DNA from: Gammaproteobacteria bacterium
GTDB taxonomy: Bacteria > Pseudomonadota > Gammaproteobacteria > Pseudomonadales > Pseudomonadaceae
Reading direction: 5' to 3'
Assembly: GCA_012719655.1 (NCBI GenBank)
Contig: JAAXZZ010000001.1
Span: 1 to 34,731 of the forward strand
Length of the DNA stretch: 34,731 nucleotides
In this document: positions 19,503-28,409 of the stretch, one piece after another
Layout of the letters: each line of letters begins with the position of its first letter
How positions within the stretch are numbered: the first letter of the stretch is position 1
The notes under the pieces: model-generated
Database searches by the model: none
What the model was told of the DNA's origin: nothing
The model's input: only the letters and a program-made list of their open reading frames with translations
Made by a program: the position numbers and the translations under genes

Positions 19503-19676
19503 TTATGTTTTTTTATTGGGCGTAAATACCTGTCCACTCACTCCGCGAGGAATCACTTCAATCGCACCGCCATTGTCCAAAAAATGCGCAACTTGTGCAT
19601 CTAAAGATGCGCTAGTTTGCTGTGCCGCTGGTGTGTTGCGCTTTTGGTTGGAGCCTTTCACTCGTGTATTAGACAT
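19503..19676 (-). CDS. Small 57-residue protein with a SutA-like FLxxGGxI motif
   Basis: On the minus strand an ATG at 19676 opens a 57-codon frame ending with TAA at 19503. The N-terminal third is basic (NTRVKGSNQKRN). The C-terminal half reads HFLDNGGAIEVIPRGVSGQV. The FL-x2-GG-x-I core resembles the C-terminal part of SutA, the RNA-polymerase-binding regulator of Pseudomonas, and several other short pseudomonad proteins, as I recall them. It lacks the acidic arm of SutA. No strong ribosome site is visible (only GAG). It is convergent with the rhodanese gene and divergent from frmA. The composition and motif make a real gene likely; function unknown. Confidence 0.7.
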   Translation of the reverse strand: MSNTRVKGSNQKRNTPAAQQTSASLDAQVAHFLDNGGAIEVIPRGVSGQVFTPNKKT

Positions 19677-19798
19677 AGCGGATACTCGGTCTCAATAGAA
19701 AATATAAAATCGAGCATACACAGTTTTTTTCTAGTTCGCTGAGTTGTCGGTGAGATCTATGCGCTAGTCTATCTGCTCAGCGTCATCTGTTATGCTAG

Positions 19799-20938
<1,140 letters not shown>

Positions 20939-20955
20939 TCAACAACCACATGAAG

Positions 20956-20986
20956 TAGGGCAGGCTGTTCAGTTTTGTTTGCCCTA
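20956..20986 (+). repeat. Intercistronic hairpin between frmA and fghA
   Basis: TAGGGCA pairs with TGCCCTA around a 17-base loop. It ends 22 bases before the fghA start and leaves the GGAGG site (20999-21003) open. It may tune expression of fghA relative to frmA or protect the upstream mRNA end. Confidence 0.4.
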
Positions 20987-21008
20987 ACTGATGTCTTTGG
21001 AGGTAATG

Positions 21009-21857
21009 ATGTCGTTACAACAACTGTCAGCTAATAAAGTCTTTGGCGGCCAGCATTTACGCTATCAGCATCAGTCCAGTGTGCTCAATTGCAGTATGCA
21101 GTTTGCCGTGTACCTGCCGCCGCAAGCTGAGTTAGACAGGCCTCTTCCTGTGTTGTATTGGTTGTCTGGATTAACCTGCACCGATGAAAATTTTATGCAA
21201 AAAGCTGGAGCACTGAAAGCTGCTGCAGAGCTGGGCTTAATTATCGTTGCGCCAGATACCAGTCCGCGCGGCGAAGGTGTTGCGGATGATCCAGACGGTG
21301 CTTGGGACTTTGGCTTGGGTGCAGGTTTTTATCTCAATGCCACGCAAGAGCCCTGGGCTCAGCATTACCGTATGTATGATTACGTGGTCCATGAGCTGCC
21401 GGCATTAATCGAAAAGCATTTGCCTGCTTCCGATAAGCGCAGCATCAGCGGTCATTCGATGGGTGGTCATGGCGCACTCATTGCTGCTTTGCGTGAGCCG
21501 CAGCGTTATCAATCAGTATCAGCTTTTGCCCCCATTTGTCAGCCAAGTCAGTGCCCTTGGGGTGAGAAAGCGTTCTCGAACTACCTAGGTAGTCGGCGCG
21601 AAACTTGGATGGGGTGGGATGCCAGTGCGTTAATCGCCCATGCCAGCACGCCGCTACCCATGCTGATTGATCAAGGCGATGCGGATATTTTTTTAGTTGA
21701 GCAGCTTAAGCCGGCGGCTTTGCGCGATAGCGCTGAACGTGCAGGTTATCCACTCACATTGCGTATGCAGCCAGGCTATGATCATAGCTATTACTTCATT
21801 GCCAGCTTTATTGATGAGCACTTGCGATTTCATGCACGCGCGCTTTGTTCAGCATAA
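21009..21857 (+). CDS. fghA: S-formylglutathione hydrolase
   Basis: This serine hydrolase splits S-formylglutathione into glutathione and formate, completing glutathione-dependent formaldehyde detoxification begun by FrmA. The 282-residue alpha/beta hydrolase has the oxyanion-side [11 protein letters not shown], the nucleophile elbow [10 protein letters not shown] (S150), the acid in DQGDAD and the histidine in GYDHSYYF. Three in-frame ATGs exist. I chose 21009 because GGAGG at 20999-21003 lies five bases before it, against two for the ATG at 21006, and it gives the family N-terminus. It is homologous to E. coli frmB and yeiG. Confidence 0.95.
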   Translation: MSLQQLSANKVFGGQHLRYQHQSSVLNCSMQFAVYLPPQAELDRPLPVLYWLSGLTCTDENFMQKAGALKAAAELGLIIVAPDTSPRGEGVADDPDGAWDFGLGAGFYLNATQEPWAQHYRMYDYVVHELPALIEKHLPASDKRSISGHSMGGHGALIAALREPQRYQSVSAFAPICQPSQCPWGEKAFSNYLGSRRETWMGWDASALIAHASTPLPMLIDQGDADIFLVEQLKPAALRDSAERAGYPLTLRMQPGYDHSYYFIASFIDEHLRFHARALCSA

Positions 21858-21942
21858 TGCCGTGCACGATTGACATGCAGCTCAGGCCAAAAATGCTGAA
21901 TACGTGTAGAATGGCGACTGTTTTTAATAGCTAGGTAACAGC

Positions 21943-22416
21943 ATGCGTATAGGTCATGGCTATGATGTGCACCGCTTTCAGTCTGGTGATTTTATTACTT
22001 TGGGCGGTGTACAGATTGCACATAATAAAAGTTTTGTAGCACACTCTGATGGCGATGTCTTATTGCATGCGCTGGCTGATGCTTTATTAGGCGCTGCTGC
22101 CTTAGGCGATATTGGCCAGCACTTTCCTGACACTGATCCAGCTTACAAGGGTGCGGATAGTCGGCAACTGTTACGCAAGGTTGTTGATTTACTCAGGCAA
22201 GCCGGCTGGTCAGTCAGCAATGTTGATAGCACTATTTTAGCGCAAGCGCCGAAAATGGCACCGCACATCGTGGCAATGCGTGAAAACATTGCTGCCGATC
22301 TTAATGTCACAGTCGGTCAGGTTAATGTTAAAGCGACCACGACCGAAGGTTTAGGCTTTGTTGGGCATGAAGAAGGCATAGCAGCACATGCTGTGGTGAT
22401 GTTGGTTAAACAATGA
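21943..22416 (+). CDS. ispF: 2-C-methyl-D-erythritol 2,4-cyclodiphosphate synthase
   Basis: IspF cyclises CDP-methylerythritol phosphate with loss of CMP in the MEP isoprenoid pathway. The 157-residue protein starts [12 protein letters not shown] with the zinc ligands D8 and H10. It has the conserved [29 protein letters not shown] and [15 protein letters not shown] segments. A TAGAAT -10-like element at 21907 may provide a promoter, but its -35 is poor. The stop overlaps the truD start by four bases. Confidence 0.97.
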   Translation: MRIGHGYDVHRFQSGDFITLGGVQIAHNKSFVAHSDGDVLLHALADALLGAAALGDIGQHFPDTDPAYKGADSRQLLRKVVDLLRQAGWSVSNVDSTILAQAPKMAPHIVAMRENIAADLNVTVGQVNVKATTTEGLGFVGHEEGIAAHAVVMLVKQ

Positions 22417-23471
22417 ATAGTTTAGAGTTGCTTGGGCCTTTGGCTTGGGGAGAGCCTTGTGGTACTGCACAACTAAAAGCCTGTGCTGAAGATTTTCAAG
22501 TGGATGAGGTGTTGGATATTCCTCTGTCTGGCAGCGGTGAACACCTATGGTTATGGGTGGAAAAACGTCTGCTCAATACCGAAGAAGCCGCACGCCGTTT
22601 GGCTAAAGCGGCAGGCGTGTCGTTACGGCACATCAGTTATGCTGGTTTAAAAGATCGTCAAGCGTTAACTCGGCAGTGGTTTAGTATTCATTTGCCAGGT
22701 AAAAGCGACCCACAGCTCAGCACGGCTGAAGGTGAGGATTTACGTATTTTAGATACCCAACGCCACAGCCGTAAGCTGCAACGTGGCGCCCACTCGGCCA
22801 ATGGCTTTAGTATTCGCTTAACGGATTTAAAGGCTAATCAAGACGCTCTGCAAACACGTTTGCAAATCATTGCGGCGCAAGGTGTCCCCAATTATTTTGG
22901 TCTGCAACGTTTTGGCGAAAACGGCAATAACCTGTTGGGAGCACTTGAGTATGCGCAGCGCAACGAGCTACCGGTGCAACGCAGTTTACGCTCACGCTTA
23001 TTATCCACTGGGCGTAGTGCTTTATTTAATCGTGTCCTAGCTCAACGCGTACAGAATTCAACTTGGAATACGGCACAAGTCGGGGATGTGTTGGCCTTTA
23101 CCGGCAGTCGCAGTTTTTTTATTGCTGGGCCTGACGAGTGCAATGACCCGCGCTTAGCTGAGCTTGATGTGCATCCCACTGGTCCCTTATGGGGCGAGGG
23201 CGAGCTAGCCAGTCAGGGGCAGACTTTGCGTGATGAGCAGCAGCTGGCAACAACGCACGCACCATTATGCACTTGGCTTGAGCGTGCAAATCTGCAACAG
23301 GAGCGACGTATTTTGCGTTTGCCTGTGCGTGATTTAACTTGGAGTTTCCCTGCTGAAGACTGTTTGCAACTGCAGTTTATTTTGCCACCTGGGTGTTTTG
23401 CGACTGTGGTGCTGCGTGAATTGGTGGATCTTTTTTCGGTAACTGAGGCGGTATTGGCGTGCGAATTTTAA
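22413..23471 (+). CDS. truD: tRNA pseudouridine(13) synthase
   Basis: TruD makes pseudouridine at position 13 of tRNA(Glu). The 352-residue protein contains the catalytic aspartate in [13 protein letters not shown] (D81), the [14 protein letters not shown] motif and the TRUD insertion domain between. It is coupled to ispF by an ATGA overlap. Its last 13 bases overlap surE, so expression of ispF, truD, surE, pcm and the DUF368 gene is probably coordinated. The order ispF-truD-surE-pcm is common in Gammaproteobacteria. Confidence 0.96.
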   Translation: MNSLELLGPLAWGEPCGTAQLKACAEDFQVDEVLDIPLSGSGEHLWLWVEKRLLNTEEAARRLAKAAGVSLRHISYAGLKDRQALTRQWFSIHLPGKSDPQLSTAEGEDLRILDTQRHSRKLQRGAHSANGFSIRLTDLKANQDALQTRLQIIAAQGVPNYFGLQRFGENGNNLLGALEYAQRNELPVQRSLRSRLLSTGRSALFNRVLAQRVQNSTWNTAQVGDVLAFTGSRSFFIAGPDECNDPRLAELDVHPTGPLWGEGELASQGQTLRDEQQLATTHAPLCTWLERANLQQERRILRLPVRDLTWSFPAEDCLQLQFILPPGCFATVVLRELVDLFSVTEAVLACEF

Positions 23472-24208
23472 TTGCTAATGATGATGGTGTGAATGCACCG
23501 GGTTTGTCGGCTTTACATGCAGCGCTGAGTGACTATGCTAAGTGCTCGATTATCGCACCTGATCAAGATCGTAGTGGTGCTAGCAGTTCGTTGACCTTGG
23601 ATCGCCCCTTGCATCCGCAGACACTCAGTAATGGTTATATCAGCTTAAATGGCACACCCACAGATTGCGTGCATTTAGGCCTCAATGGGCTGTTGCCTGA
23701 AACCATGGATATGGTGGTCGCCGGCATTAATTTAGGCGCTAATCTTGGTGATGATGTGCTCTATTCGGGAACAGTGGCTGCTGCACTTGAAGGGCGCTTT
23801 TTGCAGTTACCGTCTTTTGCTTTTTCTTTGTTGTCACGTCAGCCGCATAACCTCGCCAGTGCGGCTTGGTTTGCCCGTCGTTTGATTGAATCGCACAGCC
23901 AGTTATCCTTAGCGCCGCGTACGGTATTTAATGTTAATGTGCCAGACCTACCGCTTGAGCACATCAAAGGTATTAAACTGACGCGTCTTGGTCATCGTGC
24001 CCGCGCTGCTGCACCGGTTCGTACGGTCAATCCACGTGGTAAAGAGTGTTATTGGTTAGCCGCTGCGGGCGAGGTAGAAGACGGTGCTGAAGGCACAGAT
24101 TTTCACGCTGTAGCGCAAGGTTATGTGTCGATTACGCCGTTGCAGTTGGATCGTACATTTCATCCGCAACTGGATGATGTCAAGCAATGGCTGGAGGGTG
24201 TGTTGTGA
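23459..24208 (+). CDS. surE: 5'/3'-nucleotidase SurE
   Basis: SurE is a metal-dependent survival phosphatase that acts on nucleoside monophosphates, linked to stationary-phase fitness. The 249-residue protein begins [10 protein letters not shown] with metal ligands D8 and D9, then [25 protein letters not shown] and [21 protein letters not shown]. The start is GTG at 23459 inside the truD 3' end, with no ATG alternative that keeps the metal site. It overlaps pcm by four bases if pcm starts at its GTG. Confidence 0.96.
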   Translation: MRILIANDDGVNAPGLSALHAALSDYAKCSIIAPDQDRSGASSSLTLDRPLHPQTLSNGYISLNGTPTDCVHLGLNGLLPETMDMVVAGINLGANLGDDVLYSGTVAAALEGRFLQLPSFAFSLLSRQPHNLASAAWFARRLIESHSQLSLAPRTVFNVNVPDLPLEHIKGIKLTRLGHRARAAAPVRTVNPRGKECYWLAAAGEVEDGAEGTDFHAVAQGYVSITPLQLDRTFHPQLDDVKQWLEGVL

Positions 24209-24882
24209 GTTTTCAGCAGGATGATATACAGCGCCGCGGGATTGGGATGACCTCGCAACGCACTCGTGAACGTTTGATTCAGCGCCTCTACGATGAGGGT
24301 TTAAGCAATTCAAAAGTGTTGGACGTTATTCGTCGTACGCCTCGACACTTGTTTGTCGATGAAGCCTTATCCCATCGCGCCTATGAAGATACGGCGCTGC
24401 CTATTGGTAATAACCAGACCATCTCCCAACCCTACATGGTGGGGCGTATGACTGAGCTCTTATTGGCCAATGGTCCTTTAGATAAAGTGCTTGAGATTGG
24501 CACTGGCTCTGGCTATCAAACGGCCGTGTTGGCGCAATTAGTTGAGCGGGTATTCTCAGTTGAGCGTATTCAGTCGCTACAAGAGCGCGCTAAAGAACAG
24601 TTGGCTGAATTGAATTTACGCAATGTTGTATATCGTTGGGGCGATGGCTGGGAAGGTTGGAATGCGTTAGCGCCCTATAACGGCATTATTGTCACAGCAG
24701 GAGCAAGTGAAGTGCCACAAGCATTATTGGATCAGCTCGCTGTCGGTGGTCGATTAGTGATTCCTGTAGGTGACGGCAATGACCAGCAGTTGCTGTTGAT
24801 TGTGCGTGAGGAGCATGGTTTTGTGCAGCATGCTCTAGAGGGCGCGCGTTTTGTGCCTTTGTTGAGCGGGACATTAGCGTGA
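24205..24882 (+). CDS. pcm: Protein-L-isoaspartate O-methyltransferase
   Basis: Pcm methylates isoaspartyl residues to start repair of aged proteins. The SAM-binding motif [16 protein letters not shown] and the substrate-side segment [13 protein letters not shown] are present, as is [12 protein letters not shown] chose the GTG at 24205: GGAGGG lies six bases upstream and it overlaps the surE stop as GTGA, giving 225 residues. An ATG at 24247 would give [10 protein letters not shown] and 211 residues, the length I recall for P. aeruginosa, so the start is open between these two. SurE-Pcm pairing is a known stationary-phase module. Confidence 0.95.
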   Translation: MSFQQDDIQRRGIGMTSQRTRERLIQRLYDEGLSNSKVLDVIRRTPRHLFVDEALSHRAYEDTALPIGNNQTISQPYMVGRMTELLLANGPLDKVLEIGTGSGYQTAVLAQLVERVFSVERIQSLQERAKEQLAELNLRNVVYRWGDGWEGWNALAPYNGIIVTAGASEVPQALLDQLAVGGRLVIPVGDGNDQQLLLIVREEHGFVQHALEGARFVPLLSGTLA

Positions 24883-25790
24883 AAAATAACTTCTTATTGT
24901 TTTTAAAAGGTGTGGCTATGGGGGCCGCTGATGTTGTACCTGGTGTCTCCGGTGGTACCGTAGCCTTCATTACTGGTATTTATGATGAGCTGCTAGGTGC
25001 TTTATCACGGATTCCAGAAGCTGCCTTACTGCTTGTGCAAGGGCAAATAAAAAATGCTTGGCAATTGGCTAATGTCAATTTTCTGTTGACCTTATTTGCT
25101 GGAATTTTGCTGAGTGTATTTAGTCTCGCACGTTTGATTACTTGGCTGTTAGAGACCCAGCCGATTGCTTTGTGGTCATTTTTCTTTGGTTTGATTTTGG
25201 TGTCTTGCTACTTGGTTGGGCGCGATATTCAGCGCTGGCATCTGAGTCGCTGGTTGGCTTTTGCTGTGGGTGCAGGTTTTGCTTGGTGGATTACCGTGGC
25301 TTCACCGATAGCTTGGGGGCATGACCCGCTAAGCTTGTTTTTGGCTGGGGCCATTGCCATTTGCGCGATGATTTTGCCAGGCATTTCTGGCAGCTTTATT
25401 TTAGTCTTGATGGGGCTTTACCCAACGATTTTACTGGCAGTAAAACAGCTGCAGTTCAGTGTTCTGCTGGTCTTTGCGGGCGGCTGTTTATTTGGTTTGC
25501 TTGCCTTTGCGCGTATTTTACAAGCGGCCCTGCAGCGCTTTCGAGATTTAACCCTGGCGTTATTGACGGGTATTATGTTTGGCTCGCTAAATAAAGTCTG
25601 GCCATGGAAACAGACCATCAGCTGGCGCACTGACAGCCATGGTGTGGAAGTTCCCGTGTTGCAGGATAACCTCTTACCTTGGCATTTTGCTGATACCTTT
25701 CAAGTGGATGCACAATTGCTGCCTGCCGTATTATTAGCGCTATCAGCAGTCGCTATTGTCTTGGGGCTGGAGCGCTATGCGCGTCAATAA
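24879..25790 (+). CDS. DUF368-family membrane protein, probable undecaprenyl-phosphate translocase (PopT-like)
   Basis: The 303-residue integral membrane protein shows the family hallmarks [19 protein letters not shown] near the N-terminus and [21 protein letters not shown] near the middle, an internal repeat of a PG(V/I)SG motif. About eight hydrophobic segments are visible. DUF368 proteins were identified as PopT, one of two families that return undecaprenyl phosphate across the inner membrane for reuse in cell-wall and polysaccharide synthesis. The start is GTG, overlapping pcm by four bases (GTGA). nlpD, a peptidoglycan-hydrolase activator, follows. Family is certain; transport role is from characterised relatives. 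Confidence 0.93.
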   Translation: MKNNFLLFLKGVAMGAADVVPGVSGGTVAFITGIYDELLGALSRIPEAALLLVQGQIKNAWQLANVNFLLTLFAGILLSVFSLARLITWLLETQPIALWSFFFGLILVSCYLVGRDIQRWHLSRWLAFAVGAGFAWWITVASPIAWGHDPLSLFLAGAIAICAMILPGISGSFILVLMGLYPTILLAVKQLQFSVLLVFAGGCLFGLLAFARILQAALQRFRDLTLALLTGIMFGSLNKVWPWKQTISWRTDSHGVEVPVLQDNLLPWHFADTFQVDAQLLPAVLLALSAVAIVLGLERYARQ

Positions 25791-25830
25791 ATATATAAAA
25801 GTGCACCGTCAATTACTCAAGGAGTGCGGT

Positions 25831-26664
25831 TTGAAAGCAGTTCAATGCAGGCCACTAAACCTGAAACTCACAACTCGAACTTGGCTGTTACTGTTGTTAA
25901 GCAGCACGTTGCTGGGTTGTGCTGGGAATTCAGGTAAAACGCCCGTTGTCGATCGCAGTCACGCCGCTAGGCAGTCCAGTGTTAATCCGGTCACTAGTGG
26001 CCAATATATCGTACAGCGTGGGGATACCTTATATTCGATTGCTTTTCGCTTTGGATGGGACTGGAAAGCTTTAGCTGCACGCAATGGTATTACTGCACCT
26101 TATACCATTATCCCGGGGCAGAGAATTCATTTCTCCAATGTGCCTCGTGCCACAATGGCTGCTAAAACACCTGTGAGGACGACAGCTAAAAAAACTGTTG
26201 CAGTGGCTCCGCCTAAGCCTGTGTCAGCACCCAAGCAAGAGCAACGTGTCACAGTTTCGCAACAAACTTCTCCTCCAGTTTCTGCGGCTGGGCAAGGCAA
26301 ATGGCTCTGGCCTGCGACCGGCACGCTGGTTGGCTTATATTCTTCAAACACTAGTTTGAATAAAGGTATTGATATTGCCGGTAAGCTCGGTCAGCCTGTT
26401 ATTGCAACAGCCGCCGGCAGTGTTGTATATGCTGGCAGCGGTTTACGTGGTTATGGCGAGCTGGTGATTATTAAACACAACGACACATTCATCAGTGCTT
26501 ATGGTCACAACCGGCGTCTACTGGTCAATGAGGGGCAGCAAGTTAAAGCAGGGCAGCAGATTGCAGAAATGGGTTCTACCGGAACAGATCAGGTTAAGCT
26601 GCACTTTGAAATACGTCGTCAAGGCAAGCCTGTAGATCCACTTCAGTATCTTCCAAAGCAGTAA
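25831..26664 (+). CDS. nlpD: NlpD-like lipoprotein, LysM plus degenerate LytM/M23 domain
   Basis: I place the start at TTG 25831, because AAGGAG lies six bases upstream and the product then has a normal lipoprotein signal ending LLGC (C30). An ATG at 25777 would add a polar 18-residue extension. A LysM domain (YIVQRGDTLYSIAFRFGW) binds peptidoglycan. After a Pro/Lys/Ala-rich linker comes an M23 domain. Its zinc ligands are lost: the first His of H-x3-D is Asn (NKGID) and the first His of HxH is Lys (KLHFE). This matches NlpD, which activates the amidase AmiC rather than cutting peptidoglycan. In E. coli and Pseudomonas the main rpoS promoter lies within nlpD. Confidence 0.93.
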   Translation: MKAVQCRPLNLKLTTRTWLLLLLSSTLLGCAGNSGKTPVVDRSHAARQSSVNPVTSGQYIVQRGDTLYSIAFRFGWDWKALAARNGITAPYTIIPGQRIHFSNVPRATMAAKTPVRTTAKKTVAVAPPKPVSAPKQEQRVTVSQQTSPPVSAAGQGKWLWPATGTLVGLYSSNTSLNKGIDIAGKLGQPVIATAAGSVVYAGSGLRGYGELVIIKHNDTFISAYGHNRRLLVNEGQQVKAGQQIAEMGSTGTDQVKLHFEIRRQGKPVDPLQYLPKQ

Positions 26665-26698
26665 CTTATTGATCCTATTGTATCAGTAGAAGATTTGC

Positions 26699-26739
26699 CT
26701 GCAGTTGTATTGAGTCAATCAATACGCTGCAGAGTATTG
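26699..26739 (+). promoter_or_regulatory. Structured rpoS leader with alternative pairing
   Basis: CTGCAG (26699-26704) can pair with CTGCAG (26727-26732), and inside it GTATTG (26707-26712) pairs with CAATAC (26720-26725) around a seven-base loop. A second GTATTG at 26734-26739 can compete for the same CAATAC. The rpoS ribosome site AGGA (26753-26756) lies just downstream. It could be a translational control element, but only base pairing supports this. Confidence 0.45.
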
Positions 26740-26764
26740 TCTGATATGGAATAGGATAATAAAA

Positions 26765-27745
26765 ATGACGGGAATGGATTTAGCTCAACCTCATGTTAAT
26801 AAGCTTGGTCTTACCCAAGAGGGTGAGGGTTGTGGACAAAAAACGCTGCAGTTAAGCGATGTTGGGTCGACATTTTATAAGCTGCCGAGCAGCACATCAG
26901 CGGCTCCAAGAACTTTAGATGCGACGCAAATGTATCTGGATGCAATAGGTCAGCCACCGCTATTAACCGCTGAGCAAGAAGTGGCTTATGCGCGCAGTGC
27001 TTTGCAGGGTGACAATGCTGCGCGTGCTAGGATGATTGAGTGTAATTTACGCTTAGTTGTCAGTATTGCTAAACGCTATCAGAATCGTGGTTTGCCATTG
27101 CTTGATTTAATCGAAGAGGGGAATCTAGGCCTGATTCGAGCGGTAGAAAAGTTTGATCCTGAGCGTGGGTTTCGCTTCTCAACCTACGCGACATGGTGGA
27201 TTCGTCAGTCGGTTGAACGTGGGATCATGAATTCGGCGCGTGTTGTACGCTTACCCGTGCATGTTTCCAAAGAGCTGAATGCGTATCTGAAAGCCGTGCG
27301 CGAGCTTACTCAGAAAAGCAGTCAAGAGCCTAGCATTGAGGCTATTGCTAGCTATATTCAGCAGCCTGTCAGTTACGTTCAACAAATGATTGAATTTAAC
27401 GAACATGCGCTATCGCTGGATGCCGCCAATGCGCATGACTCTGAGATGAATTTATTAGATATAGTAGTGGATGAAAATAACAGCGATCCAAGTGAGTCGG
27501 TTCAGCGCAATGATTTAGCGCGCTGTATTGAACAGTGGGTCGCGGCACTCAATGCGCGGCAAAGAGAAGTAGTAGAGCGACGTTTTGGTTTGCACGGCAA
27601 TGATTGTCAGACATTGCAAGAAATTGGCGATGCTATGGGTTTGACACGTGAGCGCGTAAGGCAAATACAAGTGGATGCTTTAGCACGATTGCGTAATGTA
27701 CTTGAGAGCAATGGCCTCTCCAGTGAATTGCTATTTCATACGTAG
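26765..27745 (+). CDS. rpoS: RNA polymerase sigma factor RpoS (diverged)
   Basis: This 326-residue sigma-70-family protein directs the stationary-phase and general stress response. Region 1.2 ([16 protein letters not shown]), region 2 ([24 protein letters not shown]), region 3 and the region 4 helix-turn-helix ([19 protein letters not shown]) are intact. Position after nlpD fixes the identity. The segment that reads RTIRLPIHVVKELN in both E. coli and P. aeruginosa is [14 protein letters not shown] here, and NQT before it is NSA, so it has changed faster than expected. The lysine of KELN, used in -13C recognition, is kept. AGGA lies eight bases before the ATG. fdxA and rsmZ, which I recall downstream in PAO1, are not here. 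Confidence 0.94.
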   Translation: MTGMDLAQPHVNKLGLTQEGEGCGQKTLQLSDVGSTFYKLPSSTSAAPRTLDATQMYLDAIGQPPLLTAEQEVAYARSALQGDNAARARMIECNLRLVVSIAKRYQNRGLPLLDLIEEGNLGLIRAVEKFDPERGFRFSTYATWWIRQSVERGIMNSARVVRLPVHVSKELNAYLKAVRELTQKSSQEPSIEAIASYIQQPVSYVQQMIEFNEHALSLDAANAHDSEMNLLDIVVDENNSDPSESVQRNDLARCIEQWVAALNARQREVVERRFGLHGNDCQTLQEIGDAMGLTRERVRQIQVDALARLRNVLESNGLSSELLFHT

Positions 27746-27763
27746 TGCTTGAGTTGTGAGCCA

Positions 27764-27796
27764 GCCCTGCAGCTCACTGTGGCGCAGGGCTTTTTT
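27764..27796 (+). terminator. rpoS rho-independent terminator
   Basis: GCCCTGC (27764-27770) pairs with GCAGGGC (27784-27790), followed by six Ts. The 13-base loop contains AGCTCACTGTGGC, part of a second inverted repeat with downstream sequence. Confidence 0.8.
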
Positions 27797-27824
27797 GTGG
27801 CTAAGCCACTGACTGCGCCACAGT
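27776..27824 (+). repeat. 12-bp perfect inverted repeat overlapping the rpoS terminator
   Basis: ACTGTGGCGCAG (27776-27787) is the exact complement of CTGCGCCACAGT (27813-27824). Its left arm overlaps the right arm of the terminator stem, so the two folds exclude each other. A third small stem, GTGGC/GCCAC (27797-27809), lies between. It could act as an anti-terminator-like or mRNA 3'-end stabilising structure. Confidence 0.55.
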
Positions 27825-27855
27825 TCATCTAGAGCCACTTATCGTTGTTGGGGAT

Positions 27856-27885
27856 TTGCGTTAAACTGTCTGTTGTTTATATAAC
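27856..27885 (+). promoter_or_regulatory. Predicted promoter for rraA
   Basis: TTGCGT (27856-27861) and TATAAC (27880-27885) are 18 bases apart. The -10 matches well, the -35 only partly. It lies 25 bases before the rraA start and its AAAAGGA ribosome site. Confidence 0.4.
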
Positions 27886-27909
27886 TACACATCGTAAAAG
27901 GAAAACGCC

Positions 27910-28395
27910 ATGCAGTATGTAACCCCTGATTTATGTGATGCTTACCCTGATGTCGAGGTTGTTGAACCAATGTTTGCAAACTTTGGCGGTCGCGACTCTT
28001 TTGGCGGCGAGATCGTCACGGTAAAGTGCCATGAAGATAATTCAGTGGTTAAGGCGCAAGTCGCACAGCCAGGGCACGGCAAAGTGATGGTGGTTGATGG
28101 TGGTGGCTCATTACGCCGTGCATTGCTCGGTGATATGCTCGCGGAAAAAGCAGCGCAAAATGGTTGGGAAGGTATCATTGTTTACGGCTGTGTGCGTGAT
28201 GTTGATGTCTTAGCGCAAACGGATTTAGGTATTCAAGCATTGGCCAGCCATCCAATGAAAACCGATAAGCGTGATATCGGTGATTTAAATGTGGTTGTAA
28301 CTTTTGGTGGAGTAACCTTCCGACCGGGTGCGTTTGTCTATGCCGACAATAACGGCATTATTGTCTCAGCAACCGCGCTGCAGATGCCGCAATAA
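27910..28395 (+). CDS. rraA: RraA-family protein (ribonuclease E activity regulator A / HMG-CHA aldolase fold)
   Basis: The 161-residue protein has the family core [18 protein letters not shown] and [19 protein letters not shown], then [19 protein letters not shown]. coli RraA binds RNase E and damps mRNA decay. Other members of the fold are class II aldolases or oxaloacetate decarboxylases, and the Arg-Asp of GCVRD used in those enzymes is present, so lyase activity is also possible. The ribosome site AAAAGGA is good. It stands first in the cmaX-crfX-cmpX-sigX-oprF cluster, as in PAO1 (PA1772), and here directly follows rpoS. Confidence 0.92.
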   Translation: MQYVTPDLCDAYPDVEVVEPMFANFGGRDSFGGEIVTVKCHEDNSVVKAQVAQPGHGKVMVVDGGGSLRRALLGDMLAEKAAQNGWEGIIVYGCVRDVDVLAQTDLGIQALASHPMKTDKRDIGDLNVVVTFGGVTFRPGAFVYADNNGIIVSATALQMPQ

Positions 28396-28409
28396 TAGGA
28401 TAGTCCTTG

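Noticed and set aside
25831..26664. nlpD as a decayed M23 peptidase pseudogene
   Set aside because: Loss of zinc ligands is expected for NlpD-type amidase activators, and the frame, lipobox and LysM domain are intact.
27746..27909. A possible rsmZ-like small RNA after rpoS
   Set aside because: The region has only one or two GGA triplets and no GacA-type palindrome; it is explained by terminator, inverted repeats and the rraA promoter.
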